Part shown: piece by piece, positions 30,418-41,690 of the stretch
Layout: each line of letters begins with the position of its first letter
Numbering within the stretch: the stretch's first letter is position 1
Assembly (NCBI GenBank): GCA_019454045.1
Contig: SKCR01001886.1
Coordinates: forward strand, 83,201 to 147,200
Origin: Zanthoxylum bungeanum
Taxonomy: Eukaryota > Streptophyta > Magnoliopsida > Sapindales > Rutaceae
Length of the DNA stretch: 64,000 nt
Reading direction: 5' to 3'
The notes under the pieces: model-generated
Told to the model about the DNA's origin: nothing
Databases searched by the model: none
The model's input: only the letters and a program-made list of their open reading frames with translations
Translations under genes and position numbers: made by a program

Positions 30418-31438
30418 TCATATGGTGCAAGAAACAGTGAAACTGCCAGGATCTTTCAACTTTGGAGGAAGTTTTCTCTGAATGATGGCGCTGCATTCTT
30501 CTGATAATGCTACTGTCTCATAATCTCCCAATCTCCGCTTTCGTGAAAGAATGTCTTTCATAAATTTGGCATAGCTGGGCATTTGTTCCAACGCTTCTGC
30601 AAATGGAATGTTGATATGCAGCTTTTTGAACACCTCCAAGAATCGAGCAAATTGCTTGTCCAGCTTATTCTTCTGAAGATTCTGAGGAAAAGGGAGGTGG
30701 AGTGATCTGTTCTTTTTCCTTTGCTTCTTTTTCCTCCATCTGTTGCTTTGTTTCTTTTGGAACTTCCTCAGCAGTTGTTTTGGCTCCAACATCTTTGTTG
30801 ATTTCAGTACCGCTTTTTTAACATGATGTTATGACACTGCTCCTTCCCCATGTTCCTCGGATTTGTTCAGTGTTGCTAGGAAGGTTACCTGGCGGTCTGT
30901 AACTCTGAGCATTGGCCAGTTGTCCAATTTGATTCTCCAGTGTTTTAATAGAAGCTGATTGACTTTGAATTAATGCTGCTTGGGATTGAAACATAGCATC
31001 ATATCTTGCTGCTTGAGAGTCGTGTTTTGCTTCTATCTTTTTCAAGTGGATCAACACTTCTGTTATTCCTGATTCATTTGCCTGCTCCTGGCCTTTGTTC
31101 TGTTGTTGTAATCCGGGTGGTGGATTGTTCATTTGCCCTGAATTGTTGCTCCATACGAAATTGTGATGATTCCTCCACCCTGGGTTGTAGGTGTTGGAAT
31201 ATGGATTGTTCCCCTGTCTGTTGAAATTGTTGACATAATTCACCGTTTCTTTATGTTGGTTGAAAGATTCTGACTCAGGTGCTTCTCCAAATGGTGAACT
31301 TGTGGATCTACCATTAACTTTCATGTTAAGAGTTTCCAGATTTTTGCAAATCATATCCAGCTTGGAATTCAGTGCTGTGTTGGCTCCAACTTCATAAATT
31401 CCTACAATTTTTGGATCATGCTCCTTTCTGTTGGCCAC
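30418..31438 (-). pseudogene. Athila-2 gag C-terminal region
   Basis: Two frames: 31438-30818 reads IVGIYEVGANTALNSKLDM, an Asn/Gln/Pro-rich stretch (NNFNRQGNNPYSNTYNPGW) and AARYDAMFQSQAALIQSQSA, then TLENQIGQLANAQSYRPPGN. After a shift 30792-30418 reads KQFARFLEVFKKLHINIPF and EALEQMPSYAKFMKDILS. There is no clear CCHC knuckle. Confidence 0.85.
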
Positions 31439-31499
31439 AAGGAGTTGTTGTTGGCCATTTCTTCAATTAAGTCACACAGGCTTGATCTTCTCCTTTTGC

Positions 31500-32204
31500 C
31501 ATTAAAGCTCCTCCAGCAGCAGCAGCATCAATTGTGGTTCTCATTATTCCAAAAAGTCCATTGTAGAAGGTTTGGACTTGTAGCCACTTTGCGATCTCAT
31601 GATGAGGACATTTCCGGAGTAAATCTTTGAATCTTTCCCAAGCTTCGCAAAGGGATTCTGAATCTTATTGCACGAAGGATGTGATGTCATTCCTCAACTT
31701 TGCAGTTCTGGCTGGTGGAAAGTACTTTGTAAGGAATTTGGTGGCTAGAGTGTTCCAAGTTGTGATGGAACCTGCTGGTAACGAATGCAGCCAAGCTTTA
31801 GCTCTGTCTTTCAGGGAATATGGAAAAACCCACAGTCTCATTGCTTCTTCAGCTGCTCGGTTGTAATTGAAAGTACCGTAAACTTCCAGGAAGTTGCTGA
31901 TGTGGGAATTAGGATCTTCAGTTGCATTTCCCCCAAACTGTACTGACTGCTGAATCATCTGGATGCATGTTTTGATGTCACCCGCATTTGCTGGTAAGGG
32001 AGGAAGTACAATACAGGAAATGAAGCCGTCGACCACCGGAATGGTTCTATCTCGAATGGGAATCGGTGGTGCAACGTTCAAAGGTTCAGATTCCATGTTG
32101 ACTAAAGCTTCTTGGCCTTCTTGCCTTTCCCTTCTCAACTGTCTGATAGTTCTTTCAATTTCTGGGTCAAGCGGTCGGAGTTCAAAGCTTCTGGTTCGTC
32201 TCAT
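31500..32204 (-). pseudogene. Athila-2 gag N-terminal region
   Basis: Start MRRTRSFELRPLDPEIERT at 32204, then IPVVDGFISCIVLPPLPANA, GNATEDPNSHISNFLEVYG, RLWVFPYSLKDRAKAWLHSL and LTKYFPPARTAKLRNDITSF, the typical Athila capsid region. A TAA replaces the codon after FVQ near 31665, and frameshifts follow. The same N-terminus recurs, truncated, at 33484-33670 and in the outer Athila at 36510. Confidence 0.9.
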
Positions 32205-32311
32205 GTAGTTTCTGAGAACCTGAAAAATAAGAAAACAAAAACAGTAAGTAAAAAGAAATTAAATACAAATAACGTATCTAACCCCTAAACTAATAGTAAA
32301 AGATAAATAAG

Positions 32312-32329
32312 TCCCCGGCAACGGCACCA
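32312..32329 (-). other. Primer-binding site of Athila-2 (tRNA-Asp type)
   Basis: On the minus strand TGGTGCCGTTGCCGGGGA, six bases from the LTR end. It differs by one base from the TGGCGCC... form common in Athila. Confidence 0.8.
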
Positions 32330-32335
32330 AAAACT

Positions 32336-33480
32336 TGACCGGCGTAAACACACACGTATAACGCAAGCGCACGTATCGTTCAAGTAGTATAAAAATATCG
32401 ATCCCACGAGGACTTAATTCCTATTGTTGTTATTAATTGTTGAATCTATTTATTTCATATATCTAATTATAGGGAGAAGAGAATGATTGCTTGATTGATT
32501 TGGTTGATTGTAGATTTGCTAAATAAATAAAAAGACAAAAGAAAATAATAAGGAAAATAACAAAAGACACAAAGATCTAGGGTTGTGAATCTTTCTAATA
32601 TCTTTTAAAAGATGAAGTGATTATTTTTATTTTGTGTAATAAATCGATTTACTAACCTGGAACACGAAATTATGCAAAAGCCTATGTCGATGGTCAGACG
32701 CAAATACCCAGTTTAACCCAATTGAACCATATGTCTATGTCAACCAAATTATCTGGATTCATTAAGTTTAAGTTACAATTATGGCTGCCCCCGCCCGACA
32801 TGTATATGTCTATCCTGTAAGGAAATCTATTAAAGGGTTATCTATCCTCAAGGAAGATTGTGGGCTATTAAGTCTAAGGCTGAAACCTAAAATCCTATGT
32901 CTAGTTCATTTTAGATTTACCACATCAATCTTATTGGTGATCAGACAACAAGAAGCATTAAGCTTAAGACTTAATAAGTAAACCTTTAAATTACCCAAAC
33001 TATAAAATAACCCATTATAAATCGGTGATATTAGAATTCATCACAACCCCAGATAACTAACACATAACTAGGGCTAGTAAAAACTATAAAAAGTAAGAAA
33101 GTAAATTACTATTATTACAAAACGTAATTAAAATTATTTACAAAACTAAAAACTAAAAACTAAAAGAAACTAGAGAGAGAAACTCCCTCTTTATATCAAA
33201 GAAGTGAGAGAGAATGGTACAACTGAAACTGAAATCTCGAGCTCAATTTATAGGCCTCGGTGGGGTTCCAGTGTCGCGACGCCAAGGCCTTTGGCGTCGC
33301 TACGCCAGCTTCTGTCGACGTGGCACGCTCTGGTTTGTCGGCTGCAGATTCTAGATAAGGTGATAATGTGACACATGGCAAGGTGGTTGGGGCTCAATTA
33401 TTGTGACACGTGGCGACTTCTGATTGGTCGGCTCAGATTCTTATCCACCACGTGTCAGATAGGGAAAAGAGAGCCAATAA
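32336..33480 (-). repeat. Athila-2 truncated LTR (LTR B)
   Basis: It matches the first 1.14 kb (plus-strand order) of LTR A, also lacking the 466-bp block, and stops within AGCCAATAAT. There it joins gag-leader sequence with a two-base overlap. Confidence 0.85.
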
Positions 33481-33794
33481 TAATGCCGTCGACCACCGGA
33501 ATGGTTCTATCTCGAATGGGAATCGGTGGTGCAACGTTCAAAGGTTCAGGTTCCATGTTGACTAAAGCTTCTTGGCCTTCTTGCCTTTCCCTTCTCAACT
33601 GTCTGATAGTTCTTTAAATTTCTGGGTCAAGCGGTCGGAGTTCAAAGCTTCTGGTTCGTCTCATGTAGTTTCTGAGAACCTGAAAAATAAGAAAACAAAA
33701 ACAGTAAGTAAAAAGAAATTAAATACAAATAACGTATCTACCCCTAAACTAATAGTAAAAGATAAATAAGTCCCCGGCAACGGCACCAAAAACT
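33481..33794 (-). repeat. Duplicated gag start, leader and primer site
   Basis: It repeats about 32024-32335: gag codons around PIPIRDRTIPVV, the 5' leader and a second primer site at about 33771-33788. With LTR B it forms a partial tandem duplication of the 5' end. Confidence 0.85.
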
Positions 33795-35994
33795 TGACCG
33801 GCGTAAACACACACGTATAACGCAAGCGCACGTATCGTTCAAGTAGTATAAAAATATCGATCCCACGAGGACTTAATTCCTATTGTTGTTATTAATTGTT
33901 GAATCTATTTATTTACATATATCTAATTATAGGGAGAATAGAATGATTTCTTGATTGATTTGGTTGATTGTAGATTTGCTAAATAAATAAATAAATAAAA
34001 AGACAAAAGAAAATACTAAGGAAAATAATAAAAGACACAAAGATCTAGGGTTGTGAATCTTTCTAATATCTTTTAAAAGATGAAGTGATTATTTTATGTT
34101 TGTGTAATAAATCGGTTTACTAACCTGGAACACGAAATTATGCAAAAGCGTATGTCGATGGTCAGACGTAAATACCCAGTTTAACCCAATTGAACCATAT
34201 GTCTATGTCAACCAAATTATCTGGATTCATTAAGTTTAAGTTCCAATTATGGCTACCCCCGCCCGACAGGTATATGTTTATCCTGTAAGGAAATCTATTA
34301 AAGGGTTATCTATCTTCAAGGAAGATCGTGGGCTATTAAGTCTAAGGCTGAAACCTAAAATCCCTATGTCTAGTTCATTTTAGATTTACCACATCAATCT
34401 TATTGGTGATCAGACAACAAGAAGCATTAAGCTTAAGACTTAATAAGTAAACCTTTAAATTACCCAAACTATAAAATAACCCATTATAAACCGGTGATAT
34501 TAGAATTCATCACAACCCCAGATAACTAACACATAACTAGGGCTAGTAAAAACTTAAAAGTAAAAGACATAAAGTAAAAATGCTGAAAAGTAAAATACAT
34601 AAAGTAAAATAAAATGCTAAGGTAAAAGGATCAACTTTTACTATTTACTATTTAGATATCTCCCTTAATATAATATATTAACTTGTGATTATTTTACCAA
34701 CCAGCCATATAGGCGGTAACCTGATTAAGTCAAATTAAGTCCAACCAGCCATAAAGGCGGAACCAAAATAAACCTGCCATAAAGGCGGTAAGAAAATGTA
34801 ATTACCAACTGACCAATCTGGCGGTATCCTTGATTAGTCAGGTTTAAACCAGATTAAGATGAATTATCAACCGACCAATATGGCGGTATCCTCATTAAGT
34901 CAATATTTTAAATAGTGAATATATTATTTTTAAGGGAGATTAATCTAAATAGTAATAGTAAAAGAATTTCCTTTCACCCTAGTTGGGGAAGTTACCTCCT
35001 CATGGTGAATAGTAAAAACTGTAAAAAGTAAGAAAGTAAATTACTATTATTACAAAACGTAATTAAAATTATTTACAAAACTAAAAACTAAGAACTAAAA
35101 GAAACTAGAGAGAGAAACTCCCTCTTTACATCAAAGAATTGAGAGAGAATGGTACAACTGAAACTGAAATCTCGAGCTCAATTTATAGGCATCGGTGGGG
35201 TTCCAGCGTCGCGACGCCAAGGCATTTGGCGTCGTTACGCCAGCTTCTGTCGACGTGGCAAGCTCTGGTTCGTCGGCTGCAGATTCTGGATAAGGTGATA
35301 AGGTGACACGTGGCAAGGTGGTTGAGGCTCAATTATTGTGACACGTGGCGGCTTCTGATTGGTCGGCTCAGATTCTTATCCGCCACATGTCAGATAGGGA
35401 TAAGAGAGCCAATAATTGATGTTGACGTGGCACTGATGTGGCGCTGATGTGGCGACACGTGGCAAAGTGACTGTCGGCACCATAGAATTGCGACACGTGG
35501 CACTTCGTGATTGGCTGATGATGATGTGGCGGTGAGGTGGCACGTTGACTCGGTCAACTGATGATGTGGATGATGACATGACAATGACGTGGAGTGACAC
35601 GTGACGATGGCGACTGTCGGCACCGTAGGATGATGACACGTGGCACGGCGCATGTTAGCAGATCGGCTGTGATGATGACACGTGGCATGGCGCATGTTAG
35701 CAAAGTCAAACTTTTCTCAGTTTCTGACACGTGGACCCGGCGCACGTTAGCACTGTTTGGCGCACGTTAGGCGTCGCGACGCTGAAGGTTTTGGCGGCGC
35801 GACATGGCAAATTACCAAAATGCCCTTTTCGTCCAATTTTCACTGTTTTGGCCCAAATCACCTCCAGAGTGTCCTGAAACTTTATTTATCTACAAAATAA
35901 CACAAAACACATCAAAATATTCACAAAACTCAAGAAACTATACAAAATATAAAGTTGAATGTGTGGGAAATAGTGATATAATTACCACACATCA
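33795..35994 (-). repeat. Athila-2 5' LTR (LTR C, 2200 bp)
   Basis: Plus-strand ends are TGACCGGCG and ACCACACATCA, next to cattt. It keeps a block (34555-35020) missing from LTRs A and B. TATA on the minus strand at 35188-35179. About eleven ACGTG cores lie in 35230-35735. Confidence 0.9.
34700..34900. repeat. Degenerate CCANCCATATAGGCGGTA repeats in the Athila LTR
   Basis: About five imperfect copies of an ACCNRCCATATAGGCGGTA-like word, each followed by sequence ending in AAGTCAA, fill this part of the block. The equivalent block in LTR D is at about 37535-37735. Confidence 0.7.
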
Positions 35995-36510
35995 CATTTC
36001 TCAGTTCTGCTGTTCTGGCTGGTGGAAAATACTTTGCAAGGAATTTGGGGGCTAGAGTGTTCCAAGTTGTGATGGAACCTGCTGGTAGTGAATGTAGCCA
36101 AGCTTTTGCTATGTCTTTCAAGGAATATGGGAAAACACGCAGTCTCATTGCTTCTTCAGCTCCTCGGTTGTAATTGAAAGTGCCGCAAACTTCCAGAAAG
36201 TTGCTGATGTGGGTATTAGGATCCTCAGTTGCATTCCCATAAACTGAACTGACTGCTGAATCATCTGAATGCATGTTTTGATGTCACATGCGTTTGCTGG
36301 TAAGGGAGGAAGTACAATACAGGAAATGAAGTCGTCGACCACCGGAATGGTTCTGTCTCGAATGGGAATTGGTGGTGTAACTTCTAAAGGTTCAGAATCC
36401 ATGTTGACTAAAGCTTTTTGGCCTTCTCGCATTTCCCTGCTCAACTGTCTGAAGGTTCTTTCAATTTCTGGGTCAAGCGGTCGGAGTTCAAAGCTTCTGG
36501 TTCGTCTCAT
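35995..36510 (-). pseudogene. Outer Athila gag, N-terminal part
   Basis: MRRTRSFELRPLDPEIERTF at 36510, then IPIRDRTIPVVDDFISCIV. A one-base shift near 36240 leads to GNATEDPNTHISNFLEVCG, RLRVFPYSLKDIAKAWLHSL and LAKYFPPARTAELRN, ending at the Athila-2 insertion. Gag continues at 24912. Confidence 0.9.
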
Positions 36511-36534
36511 GTAGTGTCTAAGAACCTGAAACAC

Positions 36535-36636
36535 AAGAAAACAAAAATAATAAGTAAAAAGAAATTTAGATACAAGTAAAGGTATCTAACCTCAAAACTA
36601 ATAGTGAAAGATAAATAAGCAACGGCGCCAAAAACT
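36535..36636 (-). other. Outer Athila leader with shortened primer site
   Basis: On the minus strand TGGCGCCGTTGC (36630-36619) matches the tRNA-Asp-type primer site, but the last GGGGA half has been lost. Confidence 0.65.
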
Positions 36637-38730
36637 TGACCGGTGTGAAATCACACGCATATACGCAAGCGCATGTATCGTTCAAGTAGTATAAAAAGTA
36701 TTGATCCCATGAGGACTTAATACCTAGGCTATCAATTTCTATGAGGCCAAATGATTACAAGTATCTAACAGGTTGATTGTTTGATTGGGTGGTGACTTTA
36801 AACTTAAAAACAAGTAAATAAAATGGTGCGAAAGTTGGTTGAGTAAAATTTAATATTAAGGAACTATCCATGGTTGTGATTTCTTCCAATATCTTTTTAA
36901 AAGATGAAGTGGTTATTTCATGTTTGTGTAATATATTGGTTTACTAACCTGGAACACGAAATTCTGCATAAGCCTCTGTCGATGGTCAGATGCAAATACC
37001 CAGTGTAATCCGATTAAATCATATGTCTATGTCAATCAGATTACTTGAATTCATTAAGATTAAGTTCCAACTGTGGTTACCCCCGCCCGACAGGTATATG
37101 TCTATCATGTAAGGAAATCTATTAAATGGTTATCTATCCTCAAAGAAGATCGTGGGTTATCAAGTCTAAGGCTAAAACCTAAAATTCCTTTGTCAAGTTT
37201 ATTTTAAGTTTACCAGATCAATCTTATTAATGGCCAGTTAACAAGAAGCATTAAGCTTAAGACTTAATAAGTAAACCTTTATATTACCCAAACTATAAAA
37301 TAACCCCTTATAAACCGGTGATATTGGAATTCATCACAACCCCAGATAACTAACTTAGTTACGACACATAACTAGGGCTAGTAACAACTTAAAAATAAAA
37401 GACATAAAGTAAAATGCTGGAAAATAAATAAAGAAAAATACAATAAAAGAAAATGCTAGAGCTAGATGATCTACTTTTATCACTACTATTTTAGATATCT
37501 CTCTTAATATAATATATTAATTTGTGTGATATTACCAACCAGCCATATAGGCGGTAACCTGATTAAGTCAAATTAAGTCTGACCGACCATAAATGTGGTA
37601 TCATTATTTATCCATAAACCATCCATATAGGCGGTAATTACCAACCGACCAACCAGGCGGTATCCATGCTTAGTCAAGTTAAAACCAGTTTATAATTAAT
37701 TACCAACCGACCAATATAGCGGTATCCTTGTTAAGTCAAGTTTTAAATAGTTTATATATTATAATTAAGGGAGATTAATCTAAATAGCAGTAATAAAAGT
37801 TTTACATTTCACCATAGCAGGGGGAAGTTACCTCATCATTTTTAAATAGTAAAAACTGAAAGAGTAAAGAAAGTAAATTACTATTACAAAAAGTAAATAA
37901 AATTAATTACAAAACTGAAAATAAAACAAACTAGATACAAACTCCTTATTTACATCAGAGAATTCATAGAGGAAAGTACATATGAAACTGAAATTTTGAG
38001 CTGAATTTATAGGCGTTGATAGGCCCTGTGCGTCGCGACACGAACTCTTTGCACGTCATGACGCGCCGCATTTTCCGGATCGGCTGACACATGGCAAGAC
38101 GGCTGGGAGCTGAATGATTGTGCTGATATGGCGATGACAGGGCAATGACATGGCAACACGTGGCGATGTGGATTGTCGGCACCATAGGATTGTGACACGT
38201 GGCAAGCGATAATTGGCTGATGATGACGTGGCTAACATGTGGCACATTGACTTGGCATGTGGCTGATGTGGACGCCTACGTGGACGACACGTGGATGACA
38301 TGTGGATGACATGTGGCGATGGCGATTTTTGGCACCATAGGATGATGACACGTGGCACGGTGCACGTTAGTAGATCTCATCTGTTGTTGACATGTGGCAG
38401 ACGCACGTTAACATCTGGCGCATGTTAGCAGACTTCTCAGATTTTGACCCGTGGCACGGTGCATTTTAGCATGAAGCGGCGTAATTTAGCACAGGCCAAC
38501 ATACGTTGGGCGTCGCGACTCGGGCAGGGCGTCGCGATGCGCCGAATGACATTTTTGCCCTTTGTTGTATTTTTTCTCTATTTTGGCCCCAAATCACCTT
38601 TAGAATGTCCTGAAACTTTATTTATTTACAAAATAACACAAAACACATCAAAATATTCACAAAACTCAAGAATCTATACAAAATATTAGGTAAAATGAGT
38701 GGAAAATAGTGATACATTTACCACTCATCA
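36637..38730 (-). repeat. Outer Athila 5' LTR (LTR D, 2094 bp)
   Basis: Plus-strand ends are TGACCGGTGTG and TACCACTCATCA (through ACCACTCATCA at 38730). It aligns with LTR C including the GGCGGTA repeat block, but is clearly more diverged, so the outer Athila is older than Athila-2. TATA-like sequence on the minus strand at about 38012-38002. Many ACGTG or close variants lie in 38080-38460. Confidence 0.9.
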
Positions 38731-39143
38731 GTACTCAAATGTAGAGACTGGCCCGACCTGAAAATCAAAAGGGTATGGGTGGGGAGATAAGGAGGTCGCC
38801 CCTGAGACAGAAGGAGTTCAGACTGATACAGCGGAATAATGCTCCCCAAGATAGAAGGGCATCCGTCCAGGTTAACCATGTGGCAGAAGGGGCGGACTAC
38901 ACGCCTTTAAACAGACCTTTGGCTCAGATCGTTAAGGAAATCCAAGATAAGGGTTTATTGGTGGAGCCCGACGTGAGAATGTACCACGCCAAAAGGAAAA
39001 ATGAGAGGTCATACTGTGTGCACCATAATCTGAGAGGGAAAACGGCGGAAGGATGGAGAGATCTGCGAGAGCAGTTGGAGAATTTGGTGCAGAATGGCTA
39101 TTTGAATGACTATATTGACCAGAAAGTCATATTGGCCCAGTAA
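38731..39143 (+). pseudogene. Tat gag C-terminal part
   Basis: The frame includes DYTPLNRPLAQIVKEIQDKG, DVRMYHAKRKNERSYCVHHN and LREQLENLVQNGYLNDYI, the end of Tat gag, where a YCxFH-N-like element with His replaces the usual zinc knuckle. It ends at TAA 39141-39143. The upstream half is left of the window, because the Athila inserted here. Confidence 0.75.
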
Positions 39144-39870
39144 CGTAGGAAGCCGAGGCCAATGTTCACTATTACGGGGGGAAGGACATTGGTCGGGGAC
39201 TCAAACCAGGCTAGAAAGAATTACTGCCGAATAAGGGGTTCGGAAGTTCTATCAATGGAGAAGGCTCCGAGGATCCACAAAGGTCGGTCCGCCCCATCAT
39301 GTTTACAGAGGAGGATGCCAAGGGCATAAGCTACCCTCATGATGATGCACTGATAATCAAGGCTGTAATCGGCGGGGCCGAGGTGGATAAAATTCTAGTA
39401 GACCTTGGAAGTACAGTAGATATAATCTCCAAGGAGGCCTTAGAGAGGTTGGGAGTGGAATACACCACTTTGACCCAGGATGCTACGTTGCTTTACGGGT
39501 TTGGGGATGTGACTGTCGTCCCATTAGGTCGGATACAGTTGGCAACAACGATTGGGACAGCCCCCAAACTCGGACTATGATGATGGATTATACAATAGTC
39601 GATTTCCTGAGTAGCTATAAGGTTATTGTGGGCTGGCCCTTCATGATGAAGTCAAGGGCGACCATCTCTTGCTATTACTTGAAGTTAAAGTACCCGACTC
39701 GGGAGGGAATTGGAGTTTTTCATAGGAATCAGAAGACGACAAGAAGTTATTTTTCCACCGTCTCCAAGGAAATGCTCTGTATCGAGGAGGGAGGTAAGAA
39801 GAGAAAAGAGAGAGAGAAAGAAGACGAATGGGGCCGAATCCCCAAAACCTTGACCCGAGGACCCCGCTAG
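39144..39870 (+). pseudogene. Tat protease region
   Basis: TITGGRTLVGDSNQARKNY precedes protease. From 39299 the frame reads HDDALIIKAVIGGAEVDKIL, VDLGSTVDIISKEALERLG and VVPLGRIQLATTIG. The active site reads DLGSTVD where the family has DTGSS-D, so Thr is replaced by Leu. A TGA splits it from MMMDYTIVDFLSSYKVIVG (39577-39870), the C-terminal half, followed by a Lys/Glu-rich linker. Confidence 0.8.
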
Positions 39871-40905
39871 TTAGAAGCAGGAGAAGAACTGGAGTCGGTA
39901 GTGCTCTTCAGCTCGGGAAAGTAATAAAGGTTGGGGTAGGCTTGGAGCAGAGTATGAAGCAAAGATTGCTCGAGTTCTTGAAAGGGTATGCTGAAATTTT
40001 TGCTTGGGGGCACAGATATATACCCGGGATTGATCCAATCTTTTTCAGTCACCGACTGGCGATAGATCGGGCAAATAAGCCAATCAAACAGAAGATGAGG
40101 ATCTTCAATCAAGAACGCTATAGGGCAATACGGGCTGAGGTCGAGAAACTGGTTGGCTTCATCAGGGAAGTAAAATACCCGGAGTGGGTATCTAATGTAG
40201 TCTTGGTCAAGAAGGCCAATGGGAAGTGGAGAATATGTGTGGACTTCTCCGACCTTAATAAAACTTACCCGAAGTATAGCGTTCCGCTTCTGAAGGTGGA
40301 CCAGCTGGTGGATTCCACGGCATGCCACAGGTTGCTCAGTTTCATAGATGCTTTCTCAGGTTATAACCAAGTAAAGATGCATCCCGAGAACGAAGAGAAT
40401 ATGACTTTTATCACCGATCAAAGGCTGTATTGCTAGAAGGTGATGTCGTTTGGGTTGAAGAATGCAGAGGCTACCTATCAGAGATTAATGAACAAGGTTT
40501 TCAAGCCCCTCATCGGCAGGACCATGTAGGTCTATGTTGATGACATGATAACAATGACCCAGAAGCCCGAAGACCATCTGGATGACCTCAGAGGAACTTT
40601 TGAGCTGCTGATGAAGCATAATATGAGGATGAATCCGGATACGTGTACTTTTGGGGTGTCCTCGGGTAAATTCCTGGGGTATGTGGTCAGTGCCCCGGGC
40701 ATCAAGGTGAACCGGTAAGAGATCAAGGCGGTACTGGAGTTAAAGTACCCAAGGACTGTCAAAGAGGTGCAAAGCATGACCGGTCGAGTGGCAGTATTGA
40801 ACCGGTTCATCTCTAATGCCACCGAAAAGTGACATTCCTTCTTCAAGTTGATTAAGAATGCCAAGAAGGAGGTCAGCTGGATGGCAGAGTGCGAAGAGGT
40901 GTTCT
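39871..40905 (+). pseudogene. Tat reverse transcriptase
   Basis: The frame reads EIFAWGHRYIPGIDPIFFSH, VKYPEWVSNVVLVKKANGKW, RICVDFSDLNKTYPK, LLSFIDAFSGYNQVKMHPE, then a TAG, SFGLKNAEATYQRLMNKVF, a TAG and the active site VYVDDMITMTQ. GKFLGYVVSAPGIKVNR and a further stop follow. All polymerase motifs are present, but at least five stops interrupt the domain. Confidence 0.85.
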
Positions 40906-41335
40906 AATAGTTGAATGAATATCTAGCTCAACCTCATTTGTTAGCTAAATCGATCCCATGTGAGACTTTGTTCTTGTACTTAGCTGTTTCTAAATATGTT
41001 GTAAGCTCGGTACTAGTACAGAAAGTAGACAAGGTCCAGAGGCCAGTGTATTATACTAGTAAGGCCTTACTAGATGCGGAAACCCGATATCATGTCCATG
41101 AGTTAGTGGCTCTATCATTGGTCACAGCGGCACAGAAATTACGGCCTTATTTTTAGGCCCATCCTATTGGGGTCTACACTGACCACCCCCTAAGAAAAAT
41201 CCTGCTTAAACCGGAGGTCTCGCATGGATTGGTGAAATGGTCGGTGGAGCTGAGCGAGTATGATATATCTCACCTGCCTAGGGTGGTGATCAAAGGGCAA
41301 GCACTGGCAGATTTTGTTGCCGAGTTCACGGGGCC
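40906..41335 (+). pseudogene. Tat RNase H (first, retroviral-type)
   Basis: LFLYLAVSKYVVSSVLVQKV, RPVYYTSKALLDAETRYH and LVTAAQKLRPYF, then TAG (41154-41156), then YTDHPLRKILLKPEVSHGLV, the connection and RNase H of Ty3/gypsy elements. The stop converts what is normally a Gln codon. Confidence 0.8.
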
Positions 41336-41690
41336 TCAAGTCTTAGCAGTGGCTGAAGCCAAGTGGGAGCTATTTGTGGATGAGTCTGTCAGTTCATATG
41401 AATACAGGGCCGGGATGATCCTCCGAAGCAGTGAAGGGGAAGAGTTGGTGTATGCTTTGAGGTTTGACTTCAGAGCAACCAACAATGAGGCCGAGTATGA
41501 GGTTATCCTGGCCAGGTTGTAACTTTGCATGGCAGTTGGGGTCCAAGATGTGACAGTAAAAAGTGACTCTCAACTGGCCATCCAGTAGTTGAATGGCGAG
41601 TTCCAAGCGAGGGAGCCGAAAATGATCGTTTATTAGGCCGAGGTGAAAAAGATAGCTGGGGATGGGGAATGTATTGTTCGAGCAAGTCCG
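41336..41690 (+). pseudogene. Tat second RNase H (archaeal-type)
   Basis: WELFVDESVSSYEYRAGMIL, LRFDFRATNNEAEYEVILA and VTVKSDSQLAIQ show the Asp, Glu and Asp positions of an archaeal-type RNase H, the extra domain found in the Tat group. Stops at about 41520, 41586 and 41633. Confidence 0.85.

Larger units (their letters stand above)
24913..35994 (-). mobile_element. Athila-2: pol-deleted Athila element with accessory cassette
   Basis: Minus-strand element: LTR C (33795-35994), duplicated 5' segment with truncated LTR B, primer site 32312-32329, gag, protease, a deletion that removes reverse transcriptase, RNase H and the integrase core, the integrase C-terminus, a cysteine-rich ORF, a LOG-like pseudogene, a polypurine tract and 3' LTR A (24913-26625). 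It lies between exact cattt duplications in the outer Athila gag. It needs proteins from relatives to move. It belongs to the same family as the outer Athila (the LTRs align throughout). Confidence 0.9.
1..38730 (-). mobile_element. Outer Athila-lineage Ty3/gypsy retrotransposon, interrupted three times, 3' end beyond the window
   Basis: Minus-strand element read from its 5' LTR (36637-38730) through gag (36510 to 35995, then 24912 to 24176), gag/protease spacer (22172-21600), protease (about 20925-20736), reverse transcriptase (20475-20083, then 1257-1043), integrase (1040-57) and the start of a downstream accessory ORF (31-1). The reading frames join across the three insertions and each insertion is bounded by a 5-bp target duplication, so these are parts of one element. 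The lineage call rests on gag (HISNFLEVCGTF, SLPAGSITTWNTL), the integrase C-terminus ([22 protein letters not shown]) and a tRNA-Asp-like primer site. It is itself inserted in Tat gag sequence, directly adjacent at 38731. Its 3' LTR lies left of position 1. It is defective, with a large deletion inside pol. Confidence 0.85.

Noticed and set aside
36619..36630. A separate second insertion at the outer Athila leader because the primer site is shortened
   Set aside because: Leader, LTR and gag otherwise align with Athila-2; a small deletion explains it.
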